From contig NZ_DASQNA010000042.1 in NCBI RefSeq assembly GCF_035645195.1, positions 1 through 64,000 of the forward strand: DNA of 64,000 bases. Reading direction: 5' to 3'. This document shows, one piece after another, positions 53,172 to 60,822 of the stretch (its first letter is position 1; the number at the start of each line of letters is the position of its first letter). The translations under genes and the position numbers were made by a program. The notes below the pieces were generated by a model, which was given only the letters and a program-made list of their open reading frames with translations, did no database searches and was not told the DNA's origin. The stretch is from Paenibacillus sp. (GTDB lineage Bacteria; Bacillota; Bacilli; Paenibacillales; YIM-B00363).

Positions 53172-55787
53172 TTAGCTACACTTGCTGTAGCCGCAGTTGG
53201 TGCACGTCTTGCAGCCTTCGCTGTTGATGAGCGAGGCGGAGCCGCAGCCCGGGCACAGGTCGGTGGAGGATGCGATGTCCAGCTTCTTCACGACCGGCGC
53301 GGCCGGTGCCGGCGTCGGTGCTGGCGCGTCTTCGAGCTCCTGCGTCGCGGTGACGAGATGCGTTGCCGGCTCGTAGACGGCGCTGGCGTCCGAGTGCTCC
53401 TTGTGGAGCTCGAGCGCCTTCGCGACGGCGTCGGCGATCGACTCGACGCGGTTCGGGCCGAAGCCGACAGCGCCGGAGCCGCCGATGCCCTTGAGGTGCT
53501 TGATCAAGAGCTCCGTCTTGCTGCCGTGATCCCCGTAACGGAGGAACAAGGAGATGACGCGGCCGAGCGCTTCGGACATGGCGAATACGTCGGAGCCGGC
53601 CTTGCCCACGTTCAGGAACACTTCGCTCGGCGTGCCGTTCGCGTCGTTGATCGTGATGTACGCGATGCCGAACGGCGTATTGAATTTATACGTCGCGCCC
53701 CGAAGCACTTGAGGACGGCGGTGATATTGCTTGTCGAACACCTGCTGCTGCTCCGGCGTCGCCTTGACCGGCAGCGAGGACGCGATCGCTTCGATCGCCT
53801 GAGCTTCGGCAGCCGGAGCTTCCGCTGCTGGAGCCGCCGCTTCTTCCTTCTTCTCTTCGTCCTTCTTCGTGCTGAGGACTTGGACGTCGCGGCTGCCGTC
53901 GCGGTAGATCGTTACGCCTTTGCAGCCGAGGTCGAACGCGAGCTCGTACAGCTCTTTCGTCTCTTCGACGGTGAAATCCGCCGGGCAGTTCGCCGTCTTG
54001 GAGATGGAACTGTCGACCCAGCGCTGGATCGCCGCCTGCACGCGGATGTGATCCTTCGCGGACAAGTCCATCGCGGTGACGAACCATTCCGGAAGCTCCT
54101 TGCCCGGGTTCTTATCCTGCCACTCCTGCGCGATCGGCACGAGCTGCTTGTCGAAGCCGAGGCGGCTTTGACGGTAGTATTCGAACGCGAAGTACGGCTC
54201 GATGCCCGTCGACGTGCCGACCATCGTGCCCGTGCTGCCCGTAGGCGCCTGAGTGATGACCGTAACGTTGCGCATGCCGTGCTTCTTGATCGCCGCGCCC
54301 ACTTCCGGATATACGGAAACCATGTTCTTCATGAAGCCGCTCTGCATGAACTTCTCGTAGACGAAATGCTCGAAGGAGCCCTTCTCGCCCGCGATTTCGG
54401 CAGATGCGATATATGCTTCTTTCGCCATGAAGCCGTACAGCTTGTCGAGGAAGACGAGCGATTCCGGGCTGCCGTAGCGAATTTCAAGCTTGATCATGAG
54501 CTCCGCGAGACCCATCGTGCCGAGGCCGACGCGGCGCTCGCCCTGCTGGTTCTTCCGGTTCTCTTCGAAGTGGTACGGCGTCTTGTCGATGACGTTGTCG
54601 AGGAAGCGCACCGAATAGCGGACCGTCTTCGCGAGATCTTCCCAATCGACGTCATGCTTCGCTTCGTCGTAGAACTTCGACAAGTTGACCGCGGACAGGT
54701 TGCAGACGCCCCATGCCGGGAGGCCTTGCTCGCCGCACGGGTTCGTGCAAATGATCGGGTTGAAGTACCACGAGTTGGACATCTGGTTGTAGTATTCCAT
54801 GAACACGACGCCCGGCTCCGCCGATTTCCAAGCGGATTCGATGATCGTGTGCCAAATGTCGCGCGCCTTCACCGTGCGGTAATGCTTCACCGGCTTGCCG
54901 GCTTCCTTCCACTTGTCCAGGTTGCCGTCCCACAGCGCGTCGTAGTCCGGATCCGTCGTGTCCGGGAAGACGAGCTCCCAGTCGAGGTCCTCTTTGACGG
55001 CTTTCATAAACCCGTTGCTGACGCAGACGGACAGGTTGGCGTTCGTCACTTGCCCCATCGTTTGCTTGACCGTAATGAAGTCGAGCACGTCCGGGTGCCA
55101 ATCGTTGATCATGAGCATGAGCGCGCCGCGGCGCGAACCGCCTTGCTCGATGAGGCCCGTCGTATAGCTGAACAGACCGCCCCACGAAACGGCGCCGCTG
55201 GAGGAGCCGTTCACGCCGGCGACGATCGAACGGCGCGGGCGGAGCGAGGACAGGTTGATGCCGACGCCGCCGCCGCGGGACATGATCTCCGTCATTTCGC
55301 TGAGCGTCTCCATGATGCCGCCGCGGCTGTCGTGCGGCGACGGGATGACGTAGCAGTTGAACAGCGTCAGCTCGTCGCTGGCGCCTGCGCCCGCGGCGAT
55401 CCGTCCGCCCGGCACCAATTTCCAGTCATCCAAAATGTATCTGAATTTTTCCGTCCATTCTTTCTGCTTCTCCGGCGCTTCCACCGACGCCATCGCCGCA
55501 GCGAGGCGATCCCACATTTCTTCCGGCGTTTTCTCGAGCGTGAGGGTGATTTTCTCGACGGTCGTCTCGACCGTGTTGCCGGAACGCGTCTTGACGGTAA
55601 CCTTGTTCCCTTCGCGCGCGATGACTTCGCCGACTTCTTTCGCCGGGAACTTCGGATCGTCCTTCGTCAAGGCAAGAACGATATCGCCGACTTTCGTGTT
55701 GTTGTAATCGGCATCCTTCCGGGCATATCGGTCCAAAAAGATTTTCTCGCTCAGGCCTTCCAATTTCGTCTTCTGCTTCGTTTTCAA
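53172..55787 (-). CDS. nrdJ: Adenosylcobalamin-dependent (class II) ribonucleotide reductase
   Basis: The 871-residue enzyme reduces ribonucleotides to deoxyribonucleotides with vitamin B12, independent of oxygen. It has a 70-residue N-terminal extension (KVGDIVLALTKDDPKFPAKEVGEV), then the barrel domain with FNCYVIPSPHDSRGGIM, GGGVGINLSSLRPRRS, NPCGEQGLPAWGVCNLSAVNLS (active-site Cys region) and PTGSTGTMVGTSTGIEPYFA. The C-terminus ends in a CPGC...CKTCTNCGY zinc-type cluster. An Ala/Glu-rich linker (near residues 640-665) is in the usual position for this family. It is preceded by two NrdR-type boxes. First gene of the GC-rich core region. Confidence 0.96.
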   Translation of the reverse strand: MKTKQKTKLEGLSEKIFLDRYARKDADYNNTKVGDIVLALTKDDPKFPAKEVGEVIAREGNKVTVKTRSGNTVETTVEKITLTLEKTPEEMWDRLAAAMASVEAPEKQKEWTEKFRYILDDWKLVPGGRIAAGAGASDELTLFNCYVIPSPHDSRGGIMETLSEMTEIMSRGGGVGINLSSLRPRRSIVAGVNGSSSGAVSWGGLFSYTTGLIEQGGSRRGALMLMINDWHPDVLDFITVKQTMGQVTNANLSVCVSNGFMKAVKEDLDWELVFPDTTDPDYDALWDGNLDKWKEAGKPVKHYRTVKARDIWHTIIESAWKSAEPGVVFMEYYNQMSNSWYFNPIICTNPCGEQGLPAWGVCNLSAVNLSKFYDEAKHDVDWEDLAKTVRYSVRFLDNVIDKTPYHFEENRKNQQGERRVGLGTMGLAELMIKLEIRYGSPESLVFLDKLYGFMAKEAYIASAEIAGEKGSFEHFVYEKFMQSGFMKNMVSVYPEVGAAIKKHGMRNVTVITQAPTGSTGTMVGTSTGIEPYFAFEYYRQSRLGFDKQLVPIAQEWQDKNPGKELPEWFVTAMDLSAKDHIRVQAAIQRWVDSSISKTANCPADFTVEETKELYELAFDLGCKGVTIYRDGSRDVQVLSTKKDEEKKEEAAAPAAEAPAAEAQAIEAIASSLPVKATPEQQQVFDKQYHRRPQVLRGATYKFNTPFGIAYITINDANGTPSEVFLNVGKAGSDVFAMSEALGRVISLFLRYGDHGSKTELLIKHLKGIGGSGAVGFGPNRVESIADAVAKALELHKEHSDASAVYEPATHLVTATQELEDAPAPTPAPAAPVVKKLDIASSTDLCPGCGSASLINSEGCKTCTNCGYSKCS

Positions 55788-55814
55788 AGGGACACCCTCC
55801 CATCAAGAATAAAC

Positions 55815-55828
55815 ACACAATATAAAGT
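55815..55828 (-). promoter_or_regulatory. NrdR box, nrdJ-proximal
   Basis: ACACAATATAAAGT matches the NrdR consensus (ACACWATATATWGTGT) over most positions. It lies 28 bp upstream of the nrdJ ATG. Confidence 0.65.
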
Positions 55829-55897
55829 AACCGCCAGTCTTCGACAAGACCGCGGGAAGACAACACATGAAGTTAAAATCTGCTATGTAGCTACATT

Positions 55898-55911
55898 ACT
55901 ATATATTGTGT
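55898..55911 (-). promoter_or_regulatory. NrdR box, nrdJ-distal
   Basis: ACTATATATTGTGT, read on the minus strand as ACACAATATATAGT, is a near-consensus NrdR half of the usual pair. The centre lies 83 bp (about eight helical turns) from the proximal box. Confidence 0.68.
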
Positions 55912-56230
55912 CCGGAGTCCATTATACGTCACTAGATGTTGTAGTTCTAGAAATATTTTTTTTAAATTCGGCAGGAATTTTAAAAATCGCTTCAAATCCC
56001 TTACTACAATCGCTTTCATCGCCCTTCCAAAATGCCGCTAGATTCGACATCGTTCGATGTTTGCTTACTACCTTGCGCTTCGGTTCGTTCATTGTAACAT
56101 ACCACAAACGTTATGGGAACATACATTCTTGTTTTTCTGAAAGGAATTGCCGATTTCGCGCCAAAGTAATACTCTAGAGGAAGTCGCACCATGCGAAGCA
56201 AGGAACAATGGAACGAAGGAGATCGAAGCG

Positions 56231-57064
56231 ATGGGTACATATGTATGGAACGGCGAGCGGCTGCTGCCGCGCGGCGAAGCGGCCGCGGATATCGAGGACC
56301 GTGGGTATACGTTCGGCGACGGCATCTACGAGGTGTTCCGCGTATACGACGGCAAGGTGTTCGAAGCGGAGGCGCATTGGGAACGATTCGTGCGCAGCGC
56401 CCGCGAAATCCGCATCGAGCTGCCGTACTCGGCGGAAGCGCTCGACCGGGGCGTTCGCGAGCTCGTGGGGGCCGACGGTCTCGTCGATGGCATCGTCTAT
56501 TTGCAAGTGACGCGGGGGACGGCGCCGCGGGCGCATCCGTTCCCGGCCGATGCGAAGCCGGTGCTGACGGCGTTCACGAAGCCGCTCGCGCGGCCGGCCG
56601 CAATGCTCGAATCCGGCGTGAGCGTCGTGACGCAGCCGGATATCCGCTGGCTCCGCTGCGATATCAAGAGCCTCAACCTGCTGCCGAACGTGCTCGCGAA
56701 GCAGGCGGCGACGGAAGCCGGCGCGGCGGAGGCGGTGCTGCACCGCGACGGCGTCGTGACGGAAGCCAGCGCCTCCAATATCGCGATCGTGAAGGACGGC
56801 GTCATCCGGACGCATCCGGCGAATAACCTCATCTTGCACGGCATTACGCGCGCCGTCGCTCTGCGGCTGGCCGCGGAGCTCGACCTCTCCGTCGCGGAGC
56901 GGCCGTTCACGCTCGAGGAGCTGCGGGAAGCCGACGAAGCGTTCCTGCTCGGCACGACGGTCGAGGTGATGCCGGTCGTCCGCGTAGACGGCGCCCCGAT
57001 CGGCGACGGCAAGCCCGGCCCGATCACCCGCCGCCTGCAGGAGGCGTTCGTGCGGCTCATTTGA
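56231..57064 (+). CDS. dat: Class-IV aminotransferase, D-amino acid (D-alanine) type
   Basis: The 277-residue PLP enzyme starts at ATG 56231 behind AAGGAG. DRGYTFGDGIYEVFRVYDGKVF is the characteristic DAAT opening. The PLP lysine lies in CDIKSLNLLPNVLAKQAATEAGAAEAVLHRDG, and EASASNIAIVKDGVIRTHPANNLILHGITR and EAFLLGTTVEVMPVVRVDG follow. It interconverts D-alanine and 2-oxo acids with D-glutamate, for cell-wall precursors. Class IV also contains branched-chain and ADC-lyase relatives, but the DRGYxFGDGIYE motif favours DAAT. Base composition is strongly GC-rich. Confidence 0.88.
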   Translation: MGTYVWNGERLLPRGEAAADIEDRGYTFGDGIYEVFRVYDGKVFEAEAHWERFVRSAREIRIELPYSAEALDRGVRELVGADGLVDGIVYLQVTRGTAPRAHPFPADAKPVLTAFTKPLARPAAMLESGVSVVTQPDIRWLRCDIKSLNLLPNVLAKQAATEAGAAEAVLHRDGVVTEASASNIAIVKDGVIRTHPANNLILHGITRAVALRLAAELDLSVAERPFTLEELREADEAFLLGTTVEVMPVVRVDGAPIGDGKPGPITRRLQEAFVRLI

Positions 57065-57074
57065 CGCCGATAGG

Positions 57075-57110
57075 AAGACTGCTCCCCGCCATGGAGAGCA
57101 GTCTTTCTAT
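57075..57110 (+). terminator. Terminator of the aminotransferase gene
   Basis: AAGACTGCTC (57075-57084) and GAGCAGTCTT (57096-57105) pair over 10 bp, then TCTATTTT. Confidence 0.8.
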
Positions 57111-57127
57111 TTTGGTGAAGCGCTCGC

Positions 57128-57154
57128 AAAAAAACCGCTCCCGGCCCCGGGAGC
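57128..57154 (-). terminator. Terminator for minus-strand transcripts from the recombinase gene
   Basis: GCTCCCGG (57137-57144) and CCGGGAGC (57147-57154) form the stem. On the minus strand seven Ts follow (57134-57128). It lies about 160 bp beyond the recombinase stop. Confidence 0.72.
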
Positions 57155-57204
57155 AGTTTACTTAATTATATGAAGAATCTTTCGATAAATCCATGTAAAT
57201 CTGG

Positions 57205-57210
57205 TATAAT
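57205..57210 (+). promoter_or_regulatory. Possible -10 element pointing at the recombinase segment
   Basis: A perfect TATAAT lies 10 bp outside the left dyad, with only a weak -35 (TTCGAT at an 18-bp spacer). In the present arrangement it would drive transcription antisense to the recombinase gene. Confidence 0.4.
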
Positions 57211-57220
57211 AACACTCCGA

Positions 57221-57246
57221 TGTCGCACAATAAGGATTGTTCGACA
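57221..57246 (+). repeat. Left dyad flanking the recombinase gene
   Basis: Two 11-bp arms, TGTCGCACAAT and ATTGTTCGACA, surround a 4-bp spacer AAGG, with one arm mismatch. The element matches 24 of 26 positions with the right dyad read on the other strand, so the two are inverted copies. Confidence 0.85.
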
Positions 57247-57314
57247 TTTTCCGCCTAATACGTCAGATGTTAGCATAAATATGAGATTTTGGAAAGGGTC
57301 GTCCGAGACTTTAG

Positions 57315-58253
57315 TCACCCTTGCATAATATCAAGCAGGCCGTCCTCGACGAAGTCGGGGGCGGCTTTTTTCATAAAATCGACCGTGTGCAAATACCGCT
57401 GCGTCGTATTGATCTGCACATGCCCCAAGCTGTCCTGCACCTGCTGAAGCGAAGCCCCGTATAAGAGCGCCATCGTAGCGCTCGTATGCCGCAGCCAGTG
57501 CGGCGTCACCGGCTTCTCCAGCTGCGCGTCTTCCCTCGCCCGCCGGATGACGCGCTCGACCTGCCGCTCCGTAAGCGGGAACAGCGGCGCATCCGCCTCC
57601 GAGGCGTATTCTTCCATATACGCGCGCAGCTGCTGCCAGAGCGCCTCCGGCACTTTGACCTCGCGCATTTTATCCCCTTTGCCCTTCCGGACGGCGAGCC
57701 ACGTGGAGGCCCCCGTAGGGTCCTTATGAAAATCGGATTTTCGGATCTGGACGAGCTCGGACACCCGGAGCCCGAGGATGACGAGCGTCAGACCGATCAA
57801 GTAGTCCCGAAAGCTCCGGCTCCGCAGCTGCGAGAGGAGCTTCGCCAGCTCGTCCTTCGTCAAATAATGGTTCCGGCTCGTGACGGACACTTTCGGCGAT
57901 CGGATGCACGAGGTCGGATTGATGCGAAAAATGCCGATGTTCGCGTCGCTTCCCCATTTATAGAAGGAACGCAGCGCGGAAACGAACATCGCGATCGTCG
58001 CGTTCGACTTCGGCTTGCCGCTGCCGCCGAGCGCGCCGCGGTTGAGAGCCAGCTTGAACGCCTCGATGTCGCGCCAAGTGACGTGCGACAAACGTTTGTC
58101 CCCGATAAAGCGCCGGAACAAGTCGAGAGACCGTTTGTAGTTCCGGTACGTGTAGCGCGACCGCTCGAAAGCGGACAAGTAAATGGCCACGATCTGGTCG
58201 TCCGTCTCCCTGCCGTCGGCGCTGTAGAGTTGGGTATTTACAATGGAGTGCAT
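57315..58253 (-). CDS. Tyrosine recombinase/integrase
   Basis: The 312-residue recombinase starts at ATG 58253 behind GGAGGT. The longer open frame is rejected because it runs through the dyad. The N-terminal SAM-like core-binding domain is ALSAFERSRYTYRNYKRSLDLFRRFIGDKRL. The C-terminal catalytic domain has the first Arg in LGLRVSELVQIRKSD, Lys in KGKGDKMREVKVP, HWLRHTSATMALLYG (His-x-x-Arg), LGHVQINTTQRYLH (His and nucleophile Tyr). All six catalytic residues are present. It is Xer/phage-integrase-like, about 300 residues, without a phage context. The gene is bracketed by two inverted 26-bp dyads and diverges from the HD-GYP-like gene. Confidence 0.92.
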   Translation of the reverse strand: MHSIVNTQLYSADGRETDDQIVAIYLSAFERSRYTYRNYKRSLDLFRRFIGDKRLSHVTWRDIEAFKLALNRGALGGSGKPKSNATIAMFVSALRSFYKWGSDANIGIFRINPTSCIRSPKVSVTSRNHYLTKDELAKLLSQLRSRSFRDYLIGLTLVILGLRVSELVQIRKSDFHKDPTGASTWLAVRKGKGDKMREVKVPEALWQQLRAYMEEYASEADAPLFPLTERQVERVIRRAREDAQLEKPVTPHWLRHTSATMALLYGASLQQVQDSLGHVQINTTQRYLHTVDFMKKAAPDFVEDGLLDIMQG

Positions 58254-58271
58254 TCGGTAACCTCCTTCGTT

Positions 58272-58297
58272 CGTCGAACAATCCTTATTGTTCGACA
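58272..58297 (-). repeat. Right dyad flanking the recombinase gene
   Basis: Arms GTCGAACAAT and ATTGTTCGAC are perfectly complementary over 10 bp around spacer CCTT. It lies 18 bp upstream of the recombinase ATG and 35 bp before the divergent HD-GYP-like gene, so it could also serve as an operator for both. Confidence 0.87.
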
Positions 58298-58332
58298 CTT
58301 CGCCAACGCAGGACTCTAGGAGGTGATTCGCA

Positions 58333-58890
58333 GTGATGCTGGCATTGGACTTGCTTGTACAACTGCTTACGAAAGATCCGACGACTTACGAGCATAGCTG
58401 GCGAGTCGCCAGATTGGCTCGAGCGATGGCAGCCTCCATTTCCTTGACCGAAGAAGACACCCACTCGCTGATTCAAGGCTGCTTGTTCCACGACATCGGG
58501 AAGCTGCTGCTTCCGAAGTCCCTGCTGCATAAGCCCTCCCCGCTCACCTCGTACGAGGTCGAAACCGTGAAGACGCACGTGAATTACGGAGTGCTGCTGC
58601 TGCAAGCCGCTTACGTGAAAGACGTCAAAACGCTGCACACCGTGCAGTTCCACCACGAGCGGTGGGACGGCACGGGGTACCCGCACGGCCGGCGGAAGCA
58701 TCAAATTCCGCTGTTCGCGCGCATCTGCTCGGTCCTAGACGCTTACGACGTCATGACGATGGATCGCCCCTACAGCCCCGCGTTGGACGCGGAAGCCGCG
58801 AGGCGCGAGCTGGCGAACCACCGCGGCACGCAATTCGACGGCGATCTGGTCGAGTTGTTCCTCAGCTTGCCGGAGGCGCTGACCGTTTAG
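58333..58890 (+). CDS. HD-GYP-like HD-domain phosphohydrolase
   Basis: The 185-residue stand-alone HD domain has TYEHSWRVARLARAMA, CLFHDIGKLLLP (the HD metal pair), THVNYGVLLLQ and FHHERWDGTGYPHGRRKHQIPLFARICSVLDAYDVMTMDRPY. The HHExxDGxGYP block is the HD-GYP signature (cyclic-di-GMP phosphodiesterases), here slightly varied and without a receiver or sensor domain. It starts at GTG 58333 or ATG 58336 behind AGGAGGTGATTC, a near-perfect Shine-Dalgarno. A cyclic-di-GMP riboswitch lies downstream in convergent orientation, which supports a link to that second messenger. Activity is inferred. Confidence 0.87.
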   Translation: MMLALDLLVQLLTKDPTTYEHSWRVARLARAMAASISLTEEDTHSLIQGCLFHDIGKLLLPKSLLHKPSPLTSYEVETVKTHVNYGVLLLQAAYVKDVKTLHTVQFHHERWDGTGYPHGRRKHQIPLFARICSVLDAYDVMTMDRPYSPALDAEAARRELANHRGTQFDGDLVELFLSLPEALTV

Positions 58891-58908
58891 CCTCTCCCTC
58901 CGGCGCGC

Positions 58909-58945
58909 GAGCGGCCGCGGCATCCCGCGCCTGCGGCCGCTCGCA
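58909..58945. other. Strong GC-rich stem-loop after the HD-GYP-like gene
   Basis: GAGCGGCCGC pairs exactly with GCGGCCGCTC around a GC-rich loop. There is no T run on either strand, so a terminator role is uncertain. It may protect the 3' end of the message. Confidence 0.5.
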
Positions 58946-59039
58946 TCGTCTTCCGATATCATTCACCCCCATTCGTTCCATCCGGTTGCCGCTCTCCCGC
59001 CGGGCCTTGCCGCAGCCAACTCCCCCTCCTCTTTTCCCT

Positions 59040-59073
59040 AAAAAAAAGAGCGCTATCCCGAAAAGATAGCGCC
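59040..59073 (-). terminator. Terminator directly downstream of the cyclic-di-GMP aptamer
   Basis: On the minus strand GGCGCTATC and GATAGCGCT form the stem, followed by eight Ts (59047-59040). It sits about 4 nt after the last aptamer pairing, so it is probably the riboswitch expression platform, although overlap with the P1 strand is not evident. Confidence 0.75.
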
Positions 59074-59074
59074 G

Positions 59075-59195
59075 CTGTACAATTCGCTTCAGGGTAACCC
59101 GGCCGCCATCGCTTTCGCTGCAGGCCCGTGGCTTTGCGTTCCCGTTTTTCAGGCGGGTTTGCCTTATGCCGACGACATCCGTATGTGTTGTACAT
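59075..59195 (-). ncRNA. Cyclic-di-GMP-I (GEMM-I) riboswitch
   Basis: Read on the minus strand, the core is GGCAAACC (59163-59156), a hairpin CCCGCC-TGAAAA-ACGGG, ACGCAAAGCCACGGGCCT, a second hairpin closed around AGCGAAAGCGAT, and GGCCGGGTTACC (ending near 59092). These are the conserved blocks of GEMM-I aptamers: the GCAAACC strand, the tetraloop-type P2, ACGCAAAGCC, and the closing GGGTTACC. GTACAA and TTGTAC extend the basal stem. No minus-strand gene follows until the recombinase. The next gene met is the HD-GYP-like gene, in antisense. Confidence 0.88.
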
Positions 59196-59243
59196 CCATG
59201 TAACTGCATCTTACAATAATGGGCAGCGAAATGGAATATCTCT

Positions 59244-59678
59244 TCACTCCTGAATATCCGCGACCAAGAACGTATACTCGGCGCATGTATACGCCTCGAA
59301 TTCGTCCGGCCGGTCCGTCGTCACCAGCTCCAAGCATTCCGCCGTTTTGCGGCGCTCGCGGTCCTCCTCGGCGGCATAGCCGTCTTCGGACGCGTCCACA
59401 TAGACGATATACTTGCCTTCCTCATACATCACGTCCGTGTAAATCGCCGCGCCTTCTTCCGTGTAGCTGACGATGCGGACGGCGTCTTCGCCGCCGCTGG
59501 CCGTCACGGCCAAGAACGCGTCGAATCGGTCCAAATTGCCTGCTTCCCTCGGACCAAGTCCGGAATATACGATATCCCCTTCGTCCATCGGCGGCGGCAG
59601 CGCCGTCGCCGGCACCGCGGCGCATCCTGCCGCCAGCGCCGCGATCAGCGCCAGCGCCGCTCCCCATCCCGTTCTCAC
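59244..59678 (-). CDS. Small lipoprotein with DUF4362-like domain
   Basis: The 144-residue protein starts at GTG 59678 behind AGAGGTG. The signal ends in lipobox ALAAGC. The mature part DRFDAFLAVTASGGEDAVRIVSYTEEGAAIYTDVMYEEGKYIVYVDASEDGY resembles DUF4362, a family of small Bacillales lipoproteins of unknown function. The conserved cysteine-containing ECLELVT...CAEYTFLVA end is kept. The riboswitch begins about 50 bp after its stop on the same strand, so read-through from this gene could supply the riboswitch transcript. Confidence 0.75.
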   Translation of the reverse strand: MRTGWGAALALIAALAAGCAAVPATALPPPMDEGDIVYSGLGPREAGNLDRFDAFLAVTASGGEDAVRIVSYTEEGAAIYTDVMYEEGKYIVYVDASEDGYAAEEDRERRKTAECLELVTTDRPDEFEAYTCAEYTFLVADIQE

Positions 59679-59749
59679 ACCGCGTCACCTCTTGACTATC
59701 ATTAACGCACTCGCTTTGGAAAAAGTTTCACTTTCCCGCGGACGCGGCG

Positions 59750-60595
59750 CTACCGGCGAAGGTTCCACTCGTCCGTGCCGTACTTCTCCGCGACGAGCCG
59801 CGCCGTTTCGGCTTCTTCGGCGGCGCTCAGCGGCTGCGGCGCGAACCGGACGCCGAGCGAGCGCGCCCAGCCGTCCGCGAACGCCGCCTCGGCGTCGGAC
59901 GCGGCGACGCCGGCGAGCCCCCGCGCGGCGCGCAGGTCGTTGATCGCCGCCGCTTTGTCGGCGAACGAGGCCGCAAGCCGTTCGCGGAGCCGCTCGCTGC
60001 GGAACCGCAGCAGCGAGAACAGCTGCTCGATATCGAGATCGAGCAGGATCGAGCCGTGCTGCAGCACGGCGCCGTGCTGGCGCACTTGGGCGCTGCCCGC
60101 CACCTTGCGGCCGTCGACGACGAGCTCATACCAAGAAGGCGAATCGAAGCAGGCGGCGGAGCCCGCCGACGCGTATTTCGCCTTCTCCTCCTCGCTCGCC
60201 AGCGACACCATCGCCGCATCCAGCCCGAGCGCCCGGAACCCGTGCACGAGCCCTTCGCTCAGCACCCGGTACGACTCCGTGACGGACGTCGGCAGGCCGG
60301 GGTATTTCTCCGGCACCGCGATCGAGTACGTCACTTCGACGTCGTGCAGCACCGCGCGGCCGCCCGTCGGCCGGCGCACGAAGCCGAGCCCGCGGCGGCG
60401 CACCTCCTCGAGGTCGACCTCGTCCTCGGCCTTCTGGAAGTAGCCGATCGACAGCGTCGCCGGATTCCAGCCGTAGAACCGGAGCGTCGGCGGCGCCTCG
60501 CCGGCCCCGACCGCCTTCATCATCGCTTCGTCCGCCGCCATATTGTAGTCGGGGGCGCACGCCCCCGATCGTACCAATCGCCATTCATTCGTCAT
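59750..60595 (-). CDS. lipM: Octanoyltransferase LipM
   Basis: The 281-residue member of the lipoate ligase/octanoyltransferase superfamily has PDYNMAADEAMM, LRFYGWNPATLSIGYFQ, GFVRRPTGGRAVLHDVEVTYSIAV and SAACFDSPSWYELVVDGRKVAGSAQVRQHGAVLQHGSI. The Cys in ACFDSPSWYEL is at the position of the LipM active-site cysteine. It moves octanoyl groups from acyl carrier protein to GcvH in lipoate synthesis. In B. subtilis lipM also lies near yqhH/yqhG and the glycine cleavage genes, which supports the name. Confidence 0.88.
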   Translation of the reverse strand: MTNEWRLVRSGACAPDYNMAADEAMMKAVGAGEAPPTLRFYGWNPATLSIGYFQKAEDEVDLEEVRRRGLGFVRRPTGGRAVLHDVEVTYSIAVPEKYPGLPTSVTESYRVLSEGLVHGFRALGLDAAMVSLASEEEKAKYASAGSAACFDSPSWYELVVDGRKVAGSAQVRQHGAVLQHGSILLDLDIEQLFSLLRFRSERLRERLAASFADKAAAINDLRAARGLAGVAASDAEAAFADGWARSLGVRFAPQPLSAAEEAETARLVAEKYGTDEWNLRR

Positions 60596-60822
60596 TTTCG
60601 CATCACCCGTCTTCCATCATACCACTTCCCCCGCCCTCTGTAGCAAGAAGAACGACGCCGATTTCGCCCCCGCGAGGACCTTTTTCGAAGAGAATGCTTG
60701 TGATTTCCCCTTGGACGCGGATGCGCCTCGGCTTCGGTTATGAACGGCGAATGATTCGTGCATACTAAGTCGTAACGTTTTCAAAGAGACGGCGGTTTTT
60801 ACATCCGAGGGGGCGAACAACT

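Larger units (their letters stand above)
55788..56230. other. 443-bp intergenic region between divergent nrdJ and aminotransferase genes
   Basis: It holds the nrdJ control region (two NrdR boxes) and an AT-rich stretch without clear coding potential. Short open frames here lack ribosome binding sites and family features. The aminotransferase promoter must lie in the right-hand half, but no convincing -35/-10 pair stands out. Confidence 0.6.

Noticed and set aside
53358-56177. 939-codon open frame on the plus strand
   Set aside because: It is the antisense shadow of nrdJ in GC-rich DNA. It is Arg-rich, has no ribosome binding site and no family features.
57221-58297. Reading the dyads as LexA/SOS boxes
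   Set aside because: CGAAC and GTTCG are present but 10 bp apart, not the 4 bp of the Bacillus SOS box.
58862-59209. 115-codon minus-strand open frame downstream of the lipoprotein gene
   Set aside because: It is formed by translating the riboswitch and terminator. The RNA structure explains the sequence better.
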